Positions 10,804-22,560 of a stretch of 64,000 bases of DNA are shown here, one piece after another. How positions within the stretch are numbered: position 1 is the first letter of the stretch; each line of letters begins with the position of its first letter. The stretch is from contig JAREIK010003411.1 of the NCBI GenBank assembly GCA_029783825.1, forward strand, positions 1,030,365 through 1,094,364, written 5' to 3'. The translations under genes and the position numbers were made by a program. This stretch comes from Sapria himalayana. Its lineage: Eukaryota > Streptophyta > Magnoliopsida > Malpighiales > Rafflesiaceae. A model generated the notes under the pieces. It had not been told where the DNA came from. It searched no databases and worked only from the letters and a program-made list of their open reading frames with translations.

Positions 10804-11374
10804 GTATGTGTTATCTAGAGCTTTTTATTTTATAGATTTCTCTCTTTGAATATTGAATTTACATTGTATGTTCATGTACCGGTCAACCCGTCCTAGTTGA
10901 TGCATGTTGTTGTATAAAGTCAATGAAGTTTAATTTAGGTAAGGTTATGTTTTTGGACTCAAAAAAAAATATTTGTTTTTCATATTTTAAAATTTTTTAA
11001 TAAAATGAGACTCTAAATATAAAATGTTTATATTTTAGTCTCATTTTATGTTAAATTACTAAAATGAGGGTTATGTTACACACACACACACATGCATATG
11101 GTTTGACATATATATCATTATACATATGTTATATTATATATATTGTTTATATATATAGTTTATAAATATACATGTAATGATATATATATATATATATATA
11201 ATGAGGATCCTAAAGAGATTTTTTGAACAAAATAATAAATTCAAAAATTCTGGGTGGAAATTAAAAAAATATCTCTTGTACATACAATTTGATATGTGAT
11301 ACAACTTAAGAGAATAAAAAAAGATATCCAGTTAGTTAAAAAATTAGTGATTAATACTTCTCTCTATGTGTAAA
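10804..11374. other. Sequence after GH31 exon 2: intron or 3' flank
   Basis: It starts with a good donor (GTATGTG). It then becomes A+T-rich with a short CA run at about 11081-11092, TA tracts and no coding signal. No GH31 similarity is seen. Confidence 0.5.
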
Positions 11375-12398
11375 ACAGGTTGTGCCGTGCATACATGACT
11401 TATTTATTTTAGGCCCATTTGGGCCACTGCGTCATTGCCAACAATATATATTTTTTAGCATGAGTTGTGTTATATTGACATGGCTCTAAAAATGGGTAGT
11501 CCGACATAACCCTTTAGCATGTGACATACCTTTTGCTTTGGTCGTGCCGGGTCATGCCAAGCATGGTCAGACTTGGCCAGGTTAGCTCGGTTCATTCTAG
11601 GCTAGCATAGGTTCAATTCATGCTAGTTTGGAGTATTCTAGGTTAGCCTGCATGGTCAGACATACCTCTAAAAATTGGCTTGCATGGGCTATAGTGTTGG
11701 GCCGTGCTATCTTGTGCCTCTCATGCTAGGAACTTTAACTCGACATAGCTTGAGTTGTGTCGCGGACTAGCCCATGACATGTCTAGGAGCAACTTTGAAT
11801 TAGGTCGTATTAGGCTAGTCACGGCTAAATCATGTTATGCCTCATGCCATGCCATGCACGTAGAGGTGTCAAACGAGCCGGGCCGGCCCGACCCATTTTT
11901 TTTGAGCACGAGCGTGCCTTTGTGCAGGGCCGGGCACGATTTAAAATAGCTTGGCTTGGCCGTACGGGCCAGAAATTTTTTTTTAATTTAATTTAATTTA
12001 ATTTTTTTTATATAAATTATTAAAATAAATATAAAATTTTAGATAATGTATAATATTATATATTTATAATATGAAAAATATTAAAATTTATTAAAATAAC
12101 AAAGCTTAAAATTTTTTTTTAATGTAATATAAAATTAGTTTAAAATTTATTAGAATTATATAATAAAGTTATAAATTTTTTTAAATGAAAAATTAAAACA
12201 AAAAAAATAAATAAATCAATACATTTTGTTAATAAAAATAAAAATTAAAAAAACACAAGTAACTCAAATTAAAAATGACCAATCAGTCATTTAAAACCGA
12301 AGGTCCGAACCAAACAAATTATATTTTTAACACAACATACAAACAAAACGTACAATCAATAAAAAAAAATATCGAAATCAAAAAATAGTAGATCATCA

Positions 12399-14507
12399 TC
12401 AATCATCAATTGGCATATCATGAGCATCATCAGCTGCAACATCAAGATTAGTATCATATGGATCATCATTATCAGCAATCAACTCCTCCGCCATCGCAGT
12501 GGATGCGGCTGCAGTCCCTGTCCTAGTCCCAGCTCCAGCACGATCATGGATACTAAACCTCGAATCCTCTCAATCCTTCAAACAAGTCAAGGCCTCAACA
12601 ATATCTGGACGTAATATCGATCTCCTATCCGAAATCACGTTCACTGCAACAGAAAAAGCAGACTTCGATGCTATGCTTGACACCGGAGGAGTCAGTAGAT
12701 CCCGTGTCATCCTAGATAGCATGAGAAAGGTGGACTCATGATTTTCATCACTGTAATATATCAAGATTCTTAGTATCAGAATGTGATAGGATTGAGCAGT
12801 AATCGGTATCTAAGTACCGAGAAAGCTCGTTCCTATGTGATATTCCACACCTACGTTTCTCCCTCGCTAGCTGAATAGAAAAATTATCATTTCCGAATAA
12901 GGTATCAATGTCCGTAATCACAGTCTCACCACCACCACCACCATACCTAGTATCGTAGTATGTGAATAGGTCAGTTAACTTCTCGTAATGAACTCTTCAG
13001 GTGGCTCTTCCAGGTTCATGCACGAGGAAATGTAAGTCAGGGTATTTTCTACCCCTTCCACCTTAACCCTAGAGTCCATGCATGCAGCGAAGCAATAAAG
13101 AGATGGAACGGTGGACCAGTACTTCAAATACTTGGTTTTCATCTTTGCAACCATATGGCTAAGTGTCGGGTCAGCTCGATACTTCCTAAACATGCTACTA
13201 ATGTTGCTTATGCACCGGAGTGCAATGCAAGTCGTGGGCGTATAGACCGACAAACACATGTTCGTCGTGTCATAAAAAATTTTTAGGAATTTCATAAATG
13301 AAAATTTTGAAGCCCAGTCAGTATCGTCAATAATAAGTTTATCACTCTTACTATTGACGTAGTCGGATATCATGTGTTCGTATCCAACACATAATTTTAA
13401 TATCAGGTACGTGTAATTCTAACGATGTCTCACATTCGATTGAAATTTCTTCTTCTTAAGATTCGAAGACAAATATAGACTATCAAACTCTTGTTTTCTG
13501 CGAGGAATGTGAATATATTTTAGTGCATTACGTATATTATCTAACGCGGGGGAACACACCTTCATACCCGCTTGAACAATCAAGTTAATCACGTGACACA
13601 TGTATTTGACATGAAAGATCTCTCCTAATGGTACGTCTCTAATATTCCTAACAAACATGTTGATCGCTACTCTATTATTAGATGCGTTATCGAAGGTGAC
13701 ACTAAAAATTTTATTTTGAATTTTATATTCCCTAAAGATTTTCAACATACACTTAAAAATGGCCGGGCCATCATGAGGATGAAGAATCTCAGAGAATCCT
13801 AAAATTGTTTTATTGATTATCCAATTTGAATCTACATAGTAGTTGGTGAGACATGCATAAGAAGATTCATCATGACTTGTCCAGATATCGGACGTCACGG
13901 ATACCACTCCACTATATGTCATAAATTCATTAATTATTTTTTGTTTTTCTAACTTATATATCTTTAGTATGTCATTCCTAGATGTGGACCTAGGAATCCT
14001 ACTATAAGTAGACTGAAAATATGTTTGCATGATGCTCACTACTCTTGGATCTTTCAAAAATCTGATCTGAAGATCTATCAATGTGATAAGTCTGACCATG
14101 TCGTCCCTACTCAACTCACTGGAGTATATGAAAGGAGTAAACTTTGAGACCGAACTCGATCCAGTCTCAAAAAATGCAGTACCAAGTTGGGGTTGCCTAG
14201 GATCTAATAGACCATGTTTTTTGGTGCATAATTCGGCATACTTCTTAAGGTGCTCAGTCCCAAACGAACTCTTACATGTTAAAAGTCTCATACAATATTT
14301 GTACTGTGTCATTTATTGTTCCTCACCCCTAATATTTTTTTATTTTATTATATTAAAATAAGCCCAAACTACATAAGTCCTCATAGTTTTTTATTTTTTA
14401 GAAGTTTGGGTTGAGACGACTGGATAAATCAAAGTTTCAGCAGCCTCAGATCTCTGTGTAATATTTTTATTTTTTAAATTTAAATATGTTTCAGTTGTAT
14501 TTGTCAT
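12399..14507 (-). pseudogene. hAT (Ac-like) transposase, copy A
   Basis: BED zinc-finger hAT transposase of about 700 codons. Blocks from the start at 14507 are the linker; VVWAYFNII and CMRLLTCKSSFGTEHLKKYAELC of the BED finger (the first Cys is replaced by Tyr); SVTSDIWTSHDE with the first catalytic Asp; FSVTFDNASNN with the second; CHVINLIVQAG; the DUF4413-like region (MFRKYRADPTLSHMV); and the hAT dimerisation region (LTPPVSSIASKSAFS, VISDRRSILRPDIVEAL) with an acidic tail. Damage comprises TAA stops for Gln near the BED finger, TAG for Trp after SNVRHR (about 13419), a 1-base deletion near 12988, TGA TGA for Trp-Trp near 12750 and TGA for Trp after CLKD. Most stops are transitions. The protein is non-functional. 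Confidence 0.92.
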
Positions 14508-15209
14508 TTTTTAGGATTTTTGTTTTTAAGAATTTTTTAATAGAGACTAGAAGACTGGTTTTAATTTTTTCTAATTTTGGTCTAGAGAGAGAAACTAGAG
14601 AGAGAGTTAAAAAACGTAAAATAAATTACTCGCTAAAAGCAGTGAGGTTGGTCACGTGCACGGTACACCACAGTCAAGCTCTAATGTTCAAAACTCAAGT
14701 TGAGATTCCCGAAAATCCAAGCCGAATGCCGAAATCCCGAGTCCCAAGAGAGAGAAGCAAGATTTTTGAGAGAGAAATTGAACGATTTGAGAGAATTTAT
14801 GTTTATGAAAAACATAAATGTTAAAAAGAGGGGGGGTGTAATTTATAGATTAAAGATAATAATTTTTTAAAAAAAATAATTTTTTTTGAATTTTTTTGAA
14901 TTTTTTAGGGGGCAGAATCATGAGGGTCGTTGGATTCTGCCCCCTAGTCGTTGGAGGCGAGATCCAACGGCTGAAAATTTAATTTTTTATTTTTTATTTT
15001 TTCTCGTTGGGAGGGGGGTTTGGGTCGGTTCGGGCCTCGTGGGAGTGGGACCGTGGGTCGGGTCCAATCAGACCTGACTCGCGGTCTTTTTTGCGAGAGG
15101 GGCATGGCATGGGGCGATTGCGGGGTCGGGCCCGCGGGACAGCCGGCACGGGACGAACCCGTGCCGGTGTGCCGTGCCACGGGCCGAACCGTGCCGGGTC
15201 AGGCACGAC

Positions 15210-15733
15210 TAGAGGTGTCAAACGGGCCGGCCCAGCACGGCACGGCCCATTTTTCACGTGCCCGGCCGTGCTACCGTGCCGTGCCGGGCACGCCACGGCA
15301 CGGTGTGTTAAAGTCAGGCACGGCACGGCCCGTGGGCACGGGCGCACGGCAAGGCCGTGCCGTGCCGTGTCCGGCCCGCTCGGGCACGGCATGGCTTGGC
15401 CAGGCGGCACGGGCGCACGGCAGGGGCAGGGCAGGCGGGGCGGGGGGGGTCAGGTCTGTTTGGACCCGACCCGCGGTCTTTTTACCGGGGGCGGGGCTTG
15501 GTTGGGTCACGACTCACACTCAGTGAGTCGTGACCGTGAGTCGTGACTCGTGACTCATGAGTCGCGACTCACGACTCACGCCACGGCACGCGTGGCACGC
15601 TGCCAGTGCCACGCGTGCCTGCGTGAACCGGCACGGGATGGACTCGTGCCGGGCCAGGCACGGCACGGGATTTAATTTACCCGGGCACGGTTTTTGAACG
15701 TGCCGGGCCGGCCCGGCACGTTTGACACCTCTA
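15210..15733. mobile_element. Nested non-autonomous hAT element inside copy A
   Basis: It starts TAGAGGTGTCAAACGGGCC, ends ACGTTTGACACCTCTA, and has identical 8-bp flanks GGCACGAC (15202-15209 and 15734-15741). The termini are the same as in the host element, so a family member jumped into its relative's 5' subterminal region. It is GC-rich, and the long open frames across it on both strands are non-coding. Confidence 0.95.
15506..15580. repeat. GAGTCGTGACTC palindrome cluster
   Basis: Repeated GAGTCGTGACT/ACGACTCAC words in both orientations, about 75 bp, inside the nested element. They could fold into several alternative hairpins. Confidence 0.8.
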
Positions 15734-15867
15734 GGCACGACACGGGTCCGGGCACGGCAATTTTCCGTGCCGGGCCAGTACGGCCCGGTTGACACCTCTA
15801 CATGCACGACTAAATCGTGTTGTGCCTTGTGCTATGTTTGGGCCGTTCAACTTAGTTGACACTTCTA

Positions 15868-17121
15868 CTTTCCAAAAACATCGACACACTCTTATGAAGT
15901 AGGAGTATCATAGTCATTTCAACTAGATATTATTTTTTGTCTTAATTATTTTTATTGTGAATACGTATTCATATAAGATATATTATGAACTATTCAATGG
16001 TCCTTAAAGAAAAAAAATTGATGAGAATTATATTTTTAATTATTATTATTTTTGTTATTATTTAATGCAATATTTAAACAAACTTTTTATTCTTTTATAT
16101 AATTTTATAAAAATAGAAAAAATAAATTTTTTTATTTAACTATTGATAATTATGTAAATTAAGTATAATCATCGATAAAAGTAATAATATATCTTAAATT
16201 ATCATTCTTTATTATTGTATAAGGTCCCTAAATGTCAATCTTCTAATGCTTGACTATCGAATTTTTAACTTGTTTCTTTGTTGAGGTTTTATAGCAGACA
16301 TGCATCTATTATAACTCCCATAAATTGAGAAGAATACGTATAATTAATCTTATTTAATTTCCAGAAAAGTCATTTATTCACTCTGATAATCTTGCATGAA
16401 AATATTATAAGAAAAAAAAATACTATCATAATTTTGTTATTTCATAAAATAATTAACATAAAATAAATTATGCCAAAATTTTGATACATGTAAAATATGA
16501 GTCAAAAAGAACGGGCCAATGTTGATATTGTCATGCTCATTGACTTGTGGAATGATGCTATTGACTATGAGTTTGGTAATATCTTAAGTTTCAGATCCTA
16601 CAAAAGAAGTAAAAAGAGAGATTACTTGTGACAAGAGTGTTCTCTTTTGAATTTATTACTCAACAACCTAAATCGAGATGATGTGTAAAAAGTACAATAC
16701 ATATAGATGTGTCTGAACCAATAGTACACAAAGGATAAAGTCTAACATACTCTTTCTAAGAATCTTGAAATGATCATCATAATTCAGGGTGTAATATCTA
16801 GCATTTCTATTGAGTATGTCTTAATCTCCAATAAAAAGAGATTACTTTCATCTTTCTATTTCTCTGAGTATTTTTGTCAAGTCTTCATGCACTTAATTTC
16901 TATTGGATTATTCAAAATTGGTTCATACTAATTTTAATTATTTTTTTCTCATAAAATGACATAATTTCACACATTGTCTTGTCGCCAAAAAAAAACTTTT
17001 GGGGAGCTTTTGTATTGGCGTTGTCTTATCAGTTATCATGGGCTTCATTGTTGTTTGTTACTGAAAAATAGCTTTAGTATCACTTGAAACTAGTCATTAG
17101 ATATCTCTAACAACATCAAAA
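15868..17121 (-). pseudogene. Ty1/copia fragment (integrase), minus strand
   Basis: Minus-strand translation of about 16.13-16.33 kb gives GPYTIIKNDNLRYIITFI followed by DDYT. This is the start of a copia integrase core, including the D of the first DDE position. Upstream (about 16.3-17.1 kb) is decayed sequence expected to cover the pre-integrase and protease region. It matches in orientation the gag piece at 19.57-20.0 kb, from which it is separated by hAT copy F. It is riddled with stops. Confidence 0.7.
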
Positions 17122-17451
17122 TAGAGGTGTCTAGTTGGGTTGGCATGATTTGAATTTTGATGGTCTGGTTGGGTCATAGTATCGTGCTGGACAGTGCACA
17201 GTTTCACTTTGGGTTATGTAGTGCCGACATGAGATTGGAGGTAGATCAAGTATGGTCTGATGGCCCAACTAGGGCATTCTACCATGTTGAGCCATGTCAA
17301 ATCGGACTCATGTATGTTAAAATTGGCATAATTGGCCCACAACTAACTAGGCTGGCTTGTTCTGGCTCTGCCACCAATAGACTACTAGTATTGGCTGCAG
17401 CTGGCCTGTTGGGCTTGACCTTGCCCAACATGTTGTTAGCTTTTATGATGG

Positions 17452-17485
<34 letters not shown>

Positions 17486-19568
17486 AATTTTGTTTAAAAA
17501 TTAAATGTAAACTCTTTTGTAAATATGTTTATTGAATACTAATTAATAAAAAATGTAACACATTGAAAATATATAAATGTCTGATTATGAAAATATAAAT
17601 CTAATGAAAAAAAACTTTGAATAAATGCATGCTAGTCCAATGTCATTTTGTATAGTTTGGATCATCACAGCTTATAGTCTTGACATCTTTGATTTCATGA
17701 ATGTTATCATTTACTTGTAGTTTTTTTATTTTATTATGAAGACTTAGCTTTTACATTTTGTATGAAGTAGTAATTTATATTTAAGTATCTTGATAACTTA
17801 TTTTTATTCGATAAATCTTTTCATTATTTGCTCATAGTTAACTGAATTGTAAAATTATTATCTTCGATTATGATATCGATGTTCATATTGATAGGTTCGC
17901 TAAAACTATCATACTTATTATTGTAATATTTAAATATCTTATCTATTTATTCATAAATCCTATTCTTATGTTCTAGTGGGTGTTTTATTATGTGAATATA
18001 TATTTTAAAATGTGTTTTATTTTTTTTTCTTAATCTTAGGATTCATATAGGTAGATAAATAATAAAGATATGAAATGAATGATCAATATTTTAAATATGA
18101 ATATTTTATATATTTGTTAAAGGTACAATTAATATTGTGTATGTATTTGAGTATAATGCACGTGGTGTAAGTGTATACAGATGAACATGTCCTCATCATA
18201 TCATAATATATTTTAAGTAATTTAAAAAATAAAATTCTCATCTTCAATCTGATTTTTTAATAATTAATTCATTAGTTTTATTATTAACATAGTTATATAT
18301 CATGTATTGGTAGCCATCATATGAAATTAATATAAAATATATATAATTCTAATGATTTATGATATCTATTTGAAATTTTTTTAGGCTTACTGATTTACAT
18401 AGAGTATAAAACTTTTATAGTCAGTTAAATAGTTTAATGTATTCTAGTGTATTTTGCATATGTTCTAATGAGGAGAAAAAATATTATTTTTTTTGTTATC
18501 ACATCGTTAATTATGTGACACATACACTTAAGGTAAAAAAATCTCACATAAGGGTTTCTAATGTTTTTTTATAAATATATTTACTATCACATTGTTTTTT
18601 GAAGTATTATTAAATGTAATATTCATTTTTTATTTTAAATCTCATATTCACTAAATATTTTTGATAAACACTTATAAATGGCAGGGTCATTATGAAATTG
18701 AAAGATCTTGCAAAATTATCCTATTTTTTATTTAGTTTTTTGATTAAAATTAATAAAGTGGAATGTCATGCAAGCCTACTTGTGACTTTGAGATAATCTA
18801 ATCTCAGATGTTTTAGTATCATTGTCATTATTTATTTGTAGGTCTAATTTTTTTTATATTATTTATTATTTATTTTTTTAATTTTTTATTTAGACAATTT
18901 TGAGTAAGATATTTTTTTATTTAATTTGATAAAAATTTAAATAACTAAAAAAACAACTTCAAAAAAATTAAAATGTGTATATTGTGTACTTTAAAACTAA
19001 AGTACATAGCAGGCAACAAGTTCGCAATGCCTAAACTCAATGCACAATTGCCAACTAAGAAAATTACTTATCCGTCAATATAACAGCTAATTTATTACAA
19101 AATAAAAAAAATATATTAATTAATAAAGTTGTGCTGACTTTGTGATATCTTGAGAAAAAAGAGAGAGAGAAGATGTTATAGTTATTTTGTAAAAAACTAA
19201 AAAATGTGAGCATATTGTTTATAAAAAAATTTTAATGTGAAACTTTTTCTTTAAAAATTTTCTTTAAGGATAGAAATTTATCAATCATTAGATAAAATTT
19301 AATAGCTCAGATATAATGATTTTTTTTTATTTTTTAATAATCTTTTATTGTTAATTCCGACATGATAGTGATAAATCACTGCGTGATCACTGACATTGAC
19401 ACAATGATGTCCATGTTGCGTGGGCCTGGCATGACTTGAACAATGCTATGGGCCAACATGATGCATGTTTTTGCATGACTCTAGTTAATGTTGTGTTGTG
19501 CCTTACACGTCATATTCTTGTTGTGCCTCAGGTTGTACTCGAATCACCCAACCCACTTGATATCTTTA
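17122..19568 (-). mobile_element. Old hAT element (copy F), decayed
   Basis: The left end TAGAGGTGTCTAGTTGGG is intact. The right end is read as CACTTGATATCTTTA (about 19554-19568). GC-richer subterminal patches lie at 17.12-17.45 and 19.38-19.55 kb. The interior 18.18-18.95 kb aligns by eye to the minus-strand transposase of copy A (dimerisation side to first catalytic block), with the ATATATCATGT and CATACACTTAA blocks shared. No target duplication survives. Confidence 0.7.
18180..18950 (-). pseudogene. hAT transposase relic, copy F
   Basis: Reverse-strand sequence parallels copy A at 13.3-13.95 kb: the SDYxNSKS-like block (about 18290), the CHVINL-like block (about 18515), the DN-NN-like block (about 18600) and the INKTILGF-like block (about 18730). 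Stops and AT-biased change dominate, so only the family can be assigned. Confidence 0.6.
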
Positions 19569-20010
19569 AATATCATGTAAAGTGAAAAACCCAATGCACA
19601 TGGGTGTTTGTATACAATATGGCAGCACCACCATAACCCCCTACAAAATGACCACAAATTTTTGATGATTAGAATAGCTGACATTATTAGAAGGTCCATT
19701 GTCATTTGCATACCCCAATGCCATCGTTTTCTTGTTAGAATTCCTTTTATATCAATGTAATGAAAGTTGTGTCTTATGAATCTTAATTTCAAGACTTATT
19801 ATTTTTGGACGAAAATGTTTGTCATCATATAAATGCATGTTCTCCAATATATCAATGTAACATGAGAACTTTTTAGGTGATCAACAATCTCAGAATTATT
19901 TTCATCAAAATATGTTCAACCCAAAGTTCTCATTAGTATTTGTGTCATCCCACATAGAGAAGAGAAATTATAAAAATAAAAAATAAAAATTTATTACAAT
20001 TAAAGTTAAA
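19569..20010 (-). pseudogene. Ty1/copia gag fragment with worn zinc knuckle, minus strand
   Basis: The minus strand reads HFRPKIISLEIKIHKTQLSL, then KKTMALGYANDNGPSNN, then CHIVYKHPCALGFSLYMIF in the right order for a copia gag ending in a CCHC knuckle (C-x2-C-x4-H-x4-C). Here only some of the knuckle positions survive, across a frame change. It is the 5' partner of the integrase piece at 15.87-17.12 kb. Confidence 0.6.
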
Positions 20011-20216
20011 TTTAGAATATAACATAAATCATATATATAAAAAAACAAATAAATAGAATCATAAATAATTAAATAATAATAATAATAAAAAATATATATA
20101 TATATATATTATTTTAATAAATTAATATTTGATTTTAGATAGCATACAAGTTAGATCTTCTCAAATAATGAAAAAATATATAAAATAACAAAAAATAAAT
20201 CAAAAATTAATAATAT

Positions 20217-21060
20217 TGATGGGAGCACTCAACATGTGGACTATTCTAATCTATTCATCCATTATATAAGGAGCCCACTTGATATTAGCATAAAGTCAAT
20301 GGATAATTATAATTTTTGGCTTAGTTCTTGACATATTCATTTTTACATAAAATTTTATAGTTTTTAAAAAATATTGGATATAATATTAAAATATTATAAA
20401 GTAATAATATTTTAGAATATACTTTATTTTAATGTTTTAGTTTTTTTGAGTTTCATGAGTTAATTTATTAGATATTTTGTGTTGGCACCTCTGTATAAAA
20501 TGAGATAATTTAAATGAATAATAAATGTTTAATTGAAATAATTAGAATATTTTAACTATATGCAAGTGTCCCTAGACATATTTGGAGATGAGTGATGTTT
20601 AGTTTGATATTTATTTTTAATTTTGTTCATTTTATTTTATTATTGATATGAATATCTAATATATGAGCTATCTCAATTTTTTGACCAATCATATAAGGAC
20701 ACTATTTGTATTATATTTGCATGAAGTTATTGGATCGTTATGGATTTTGATGTGTTCTTTATAATTTTTTATAAAATTTTATTTAAAATGTTAAAATGAA
20801 GTTTGGATGTAATATCAAAAATATTTTAAAATGATAATATTTTAGAGTCTGTTTCATATTAGCTTCTTAATTTATTTGATTAAGACATGTATAAAATGAG
20901 GAAATAAGAATGAATGATAAATATTTAGTTGAATTGGTTAGGACACTTATATTATATATGAAGTATTCATAGAAATATGTGGTGATAAGTAATATTAATT
21001 ATTAATTTTTTAATCAATTAGATGATCCTTTTGTTTTTTCAGGCCTTGTCTCATTTCAGC
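20217..21060 (+). repeat. About 427-bp tandem duplication of a copia LTR segment
   Basis: Unit 1 (20217-20643) begins TGATGGGAGCACTCAACATG and unit 2 (20644-about 21060) begins TGATATGAATATCTAATATA. They then run parallel through ATATAAGGA, ATATTTTAGA and AATGATAAATATTTA blocks. The start motif is the one that marks copia LTRs throughout the window. Confidence 0.75.
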
Positions 21061-21146
21061 GTTGTATATAAGAGATATATTATTTCATCTTTCCTCATGT
21101 CATAATTTTTTTAGTTTTATTGTATATTTTTCTTTTTATGTTATGT

Positions 21147-22560
21147 TGATGGGAGTACACAACATGTGGGCTGTCTTAATAAAATTTGTTAGCTATATAA
21201 GTGCGTTATTTGTATGATTTTATTATAGAGTTATTGAGTTGCTTATGACTTCTAAGATTTTTCTACATGATACAAGGGCAATATTTTAGGAAAAAAAAAG
21301 TCCCAGAGTGTGTGAGTGTAGAGGTGTCAACCGGGCAGGGCCGGCTTGGCACGGCACGAGGCGCGGCATGGAAATTTCCCATGCACGGGCTTGTGCCCTG
21401 CCTGACCACGGCAAAATCATGCCATGCTGTGCCGAGGCGAACTGGGCCTCGTGCCGTGCATGGCCAGACATGGTACTGTGGCCCGTTTACACGATACCGT
21501 GCCGAAATCAATTTTTTTAAAGTTAGGGTTATGGGGGCGCTGAAACCCTAATTTTTTTTAATTTAGGGTTCGGCCTGACCGGGCCGAACTCGGAAAACCG
21601 TGCTGCAGGCCCATGCCAGGCTGAACCTCCACAAAATCGAGCCGGGCCAGGCACGGCACGGTATAGTAACCGTGCCGTGCCTGGCCCAGCACGTTCCGTT
21701 TGACATCTCTATGTGAGTGGATGACATTAATTACTGTGTGTATGCCCCATACTAACTTGTTGGACACATAGTCATAGATACACACACAATTTGGAAGAAG
21801 AGTGCATAATTATTGTGTGCCATCAAGTACATTCATCGCACATCCATTGTGTGAGATGGGATGTGTGGGGAGGTGGTATTTTTTGATGTAGATTTTTTTA
21901 CTACTCAGAAAAAAAACTTCAAATTAAGGATTCACTATTCATATGGTTGCATATTTATGAGTTTTAGTAGTATTTTTAGGGTTTTAATAGTATTTTTGGG
22001 AAACCATAATCTTAGTTGGCGTATTGAATAGTGAGAGAGATTGTCAGTAGATATAAATAAAAGGGTCTTATTTTAGTATACATATTGTAGAAGGATGAAC
22101 CATACTAAAAATAATTATTAGTTTTTTTTTGGAGAGGAGGTTGCAAGCACTATATAGAGACAAATAATTGTTAAAGTCATACATAGATTCTTACAAAGTT
22201 TATCTATTGTGGTATTTATCAAAGATGAGTATACAATTTTTTTTAAAACTAGTATCACATATTTTTGTTTAGTTACTCGTACTATTTATTCATATTTTTA
22301 GATTATTGATATAAGCTCCATTACTCACTTTAGAGGTAATTGTTGCCTATTCATTATTATTTTTGCATGTTCTGAGTATATTATTATAATCGGTAATGAA
22401 CTTTCTAAAGTCATTAGATTTGATAGTATCTAAGTTAGTTCCTTAATTTTTGATTATGTTATGCTTATTTTTAATTATATTATTTACATATTTTTCATGT
22501 GTTGTTTTTTCAAGCAACATAACTCTAATTTTATTTTTTTTATTGTTATTTATTTGCATA
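21147..22560 (+). repeat. Ty1/copia LTR region
   Basis: It starts with the family motif TGATGGGAGTACACAACATG and runs to the point where pol similarity begins. A TATA-like ATATAAATA lies at about 22052. It is interrupted by the small hAT at 21319-21711. LTR ends are inferred from comparison with the copies at 25.93, 35.8 and 48.2 kb. Confidence 0.65.
21319..21711. mobile_element. Non-autonomous hAT element (393 bp) in a copia LTR
   Basis: It begins TAGAGGTGTCAACCGGGC, ends GTTTGACATCTCTA, and is flanked by perfect 8-bp duplications TGTGAGTG (21311-21318, 21712-21719). It is GC-rich with GGCACGGC words; open frames within it are incidental. Confidence 0.95.

Larger units (their letters stand above)
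11861..15800 (-). mobile_element. hAT transposon copy A (3.94 kb) with perfect target duplication
   Basis: It starts TAGAGGTGTCAAACGAGCC and ends GGTTGACACCTCTA. It is flanked by identical 8-bp target duplications CATGCACG (11853-11860 and 15801-15808). The transposase gene runs on the minus strand. The GC-rich 5' subterminal region (about 15.0-15.8 kb) contains a second, nested element. The element sits inside an older related element. Confidence 0.95.
11375..15867. mobile_element. Outer decayed hAT-type element, split by copy A
   Basis: The sequence either side of hAT copy A (11.4-11.86 and 15.80-15.87 kb) is itself hAT-like GC-rich subterminal sequence. The right flank ends GTTGACACTTCTA (15855-15867), a one-change version of the family terminal repeat. 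The left end is guessed at TATGTGTAAAACAGG (11375). No target duplication is visible, so the outer element is inferred. Confidence 0.45.

Noticed and set aside
14886..15807. Open frames of up to 179 codons rich in Arg, Gly, Pro and Ala
   Set aside because: They lie in GC-rich hAT ends, where stop codons are rare by composition. Frames on both strands are equally open.
16590..17050. Possible small host gene between copia and hAT F
   Set aside because: No open frame or splice structure. The position fits decayed copia gag/protease sequence on the minus strand.
17122..17504. 115-codon plus-strand frame at 17157-17504
   Set aside because: It lies in the left subterminal region of hAT F and ends in a TA microsatellite. 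No domain.
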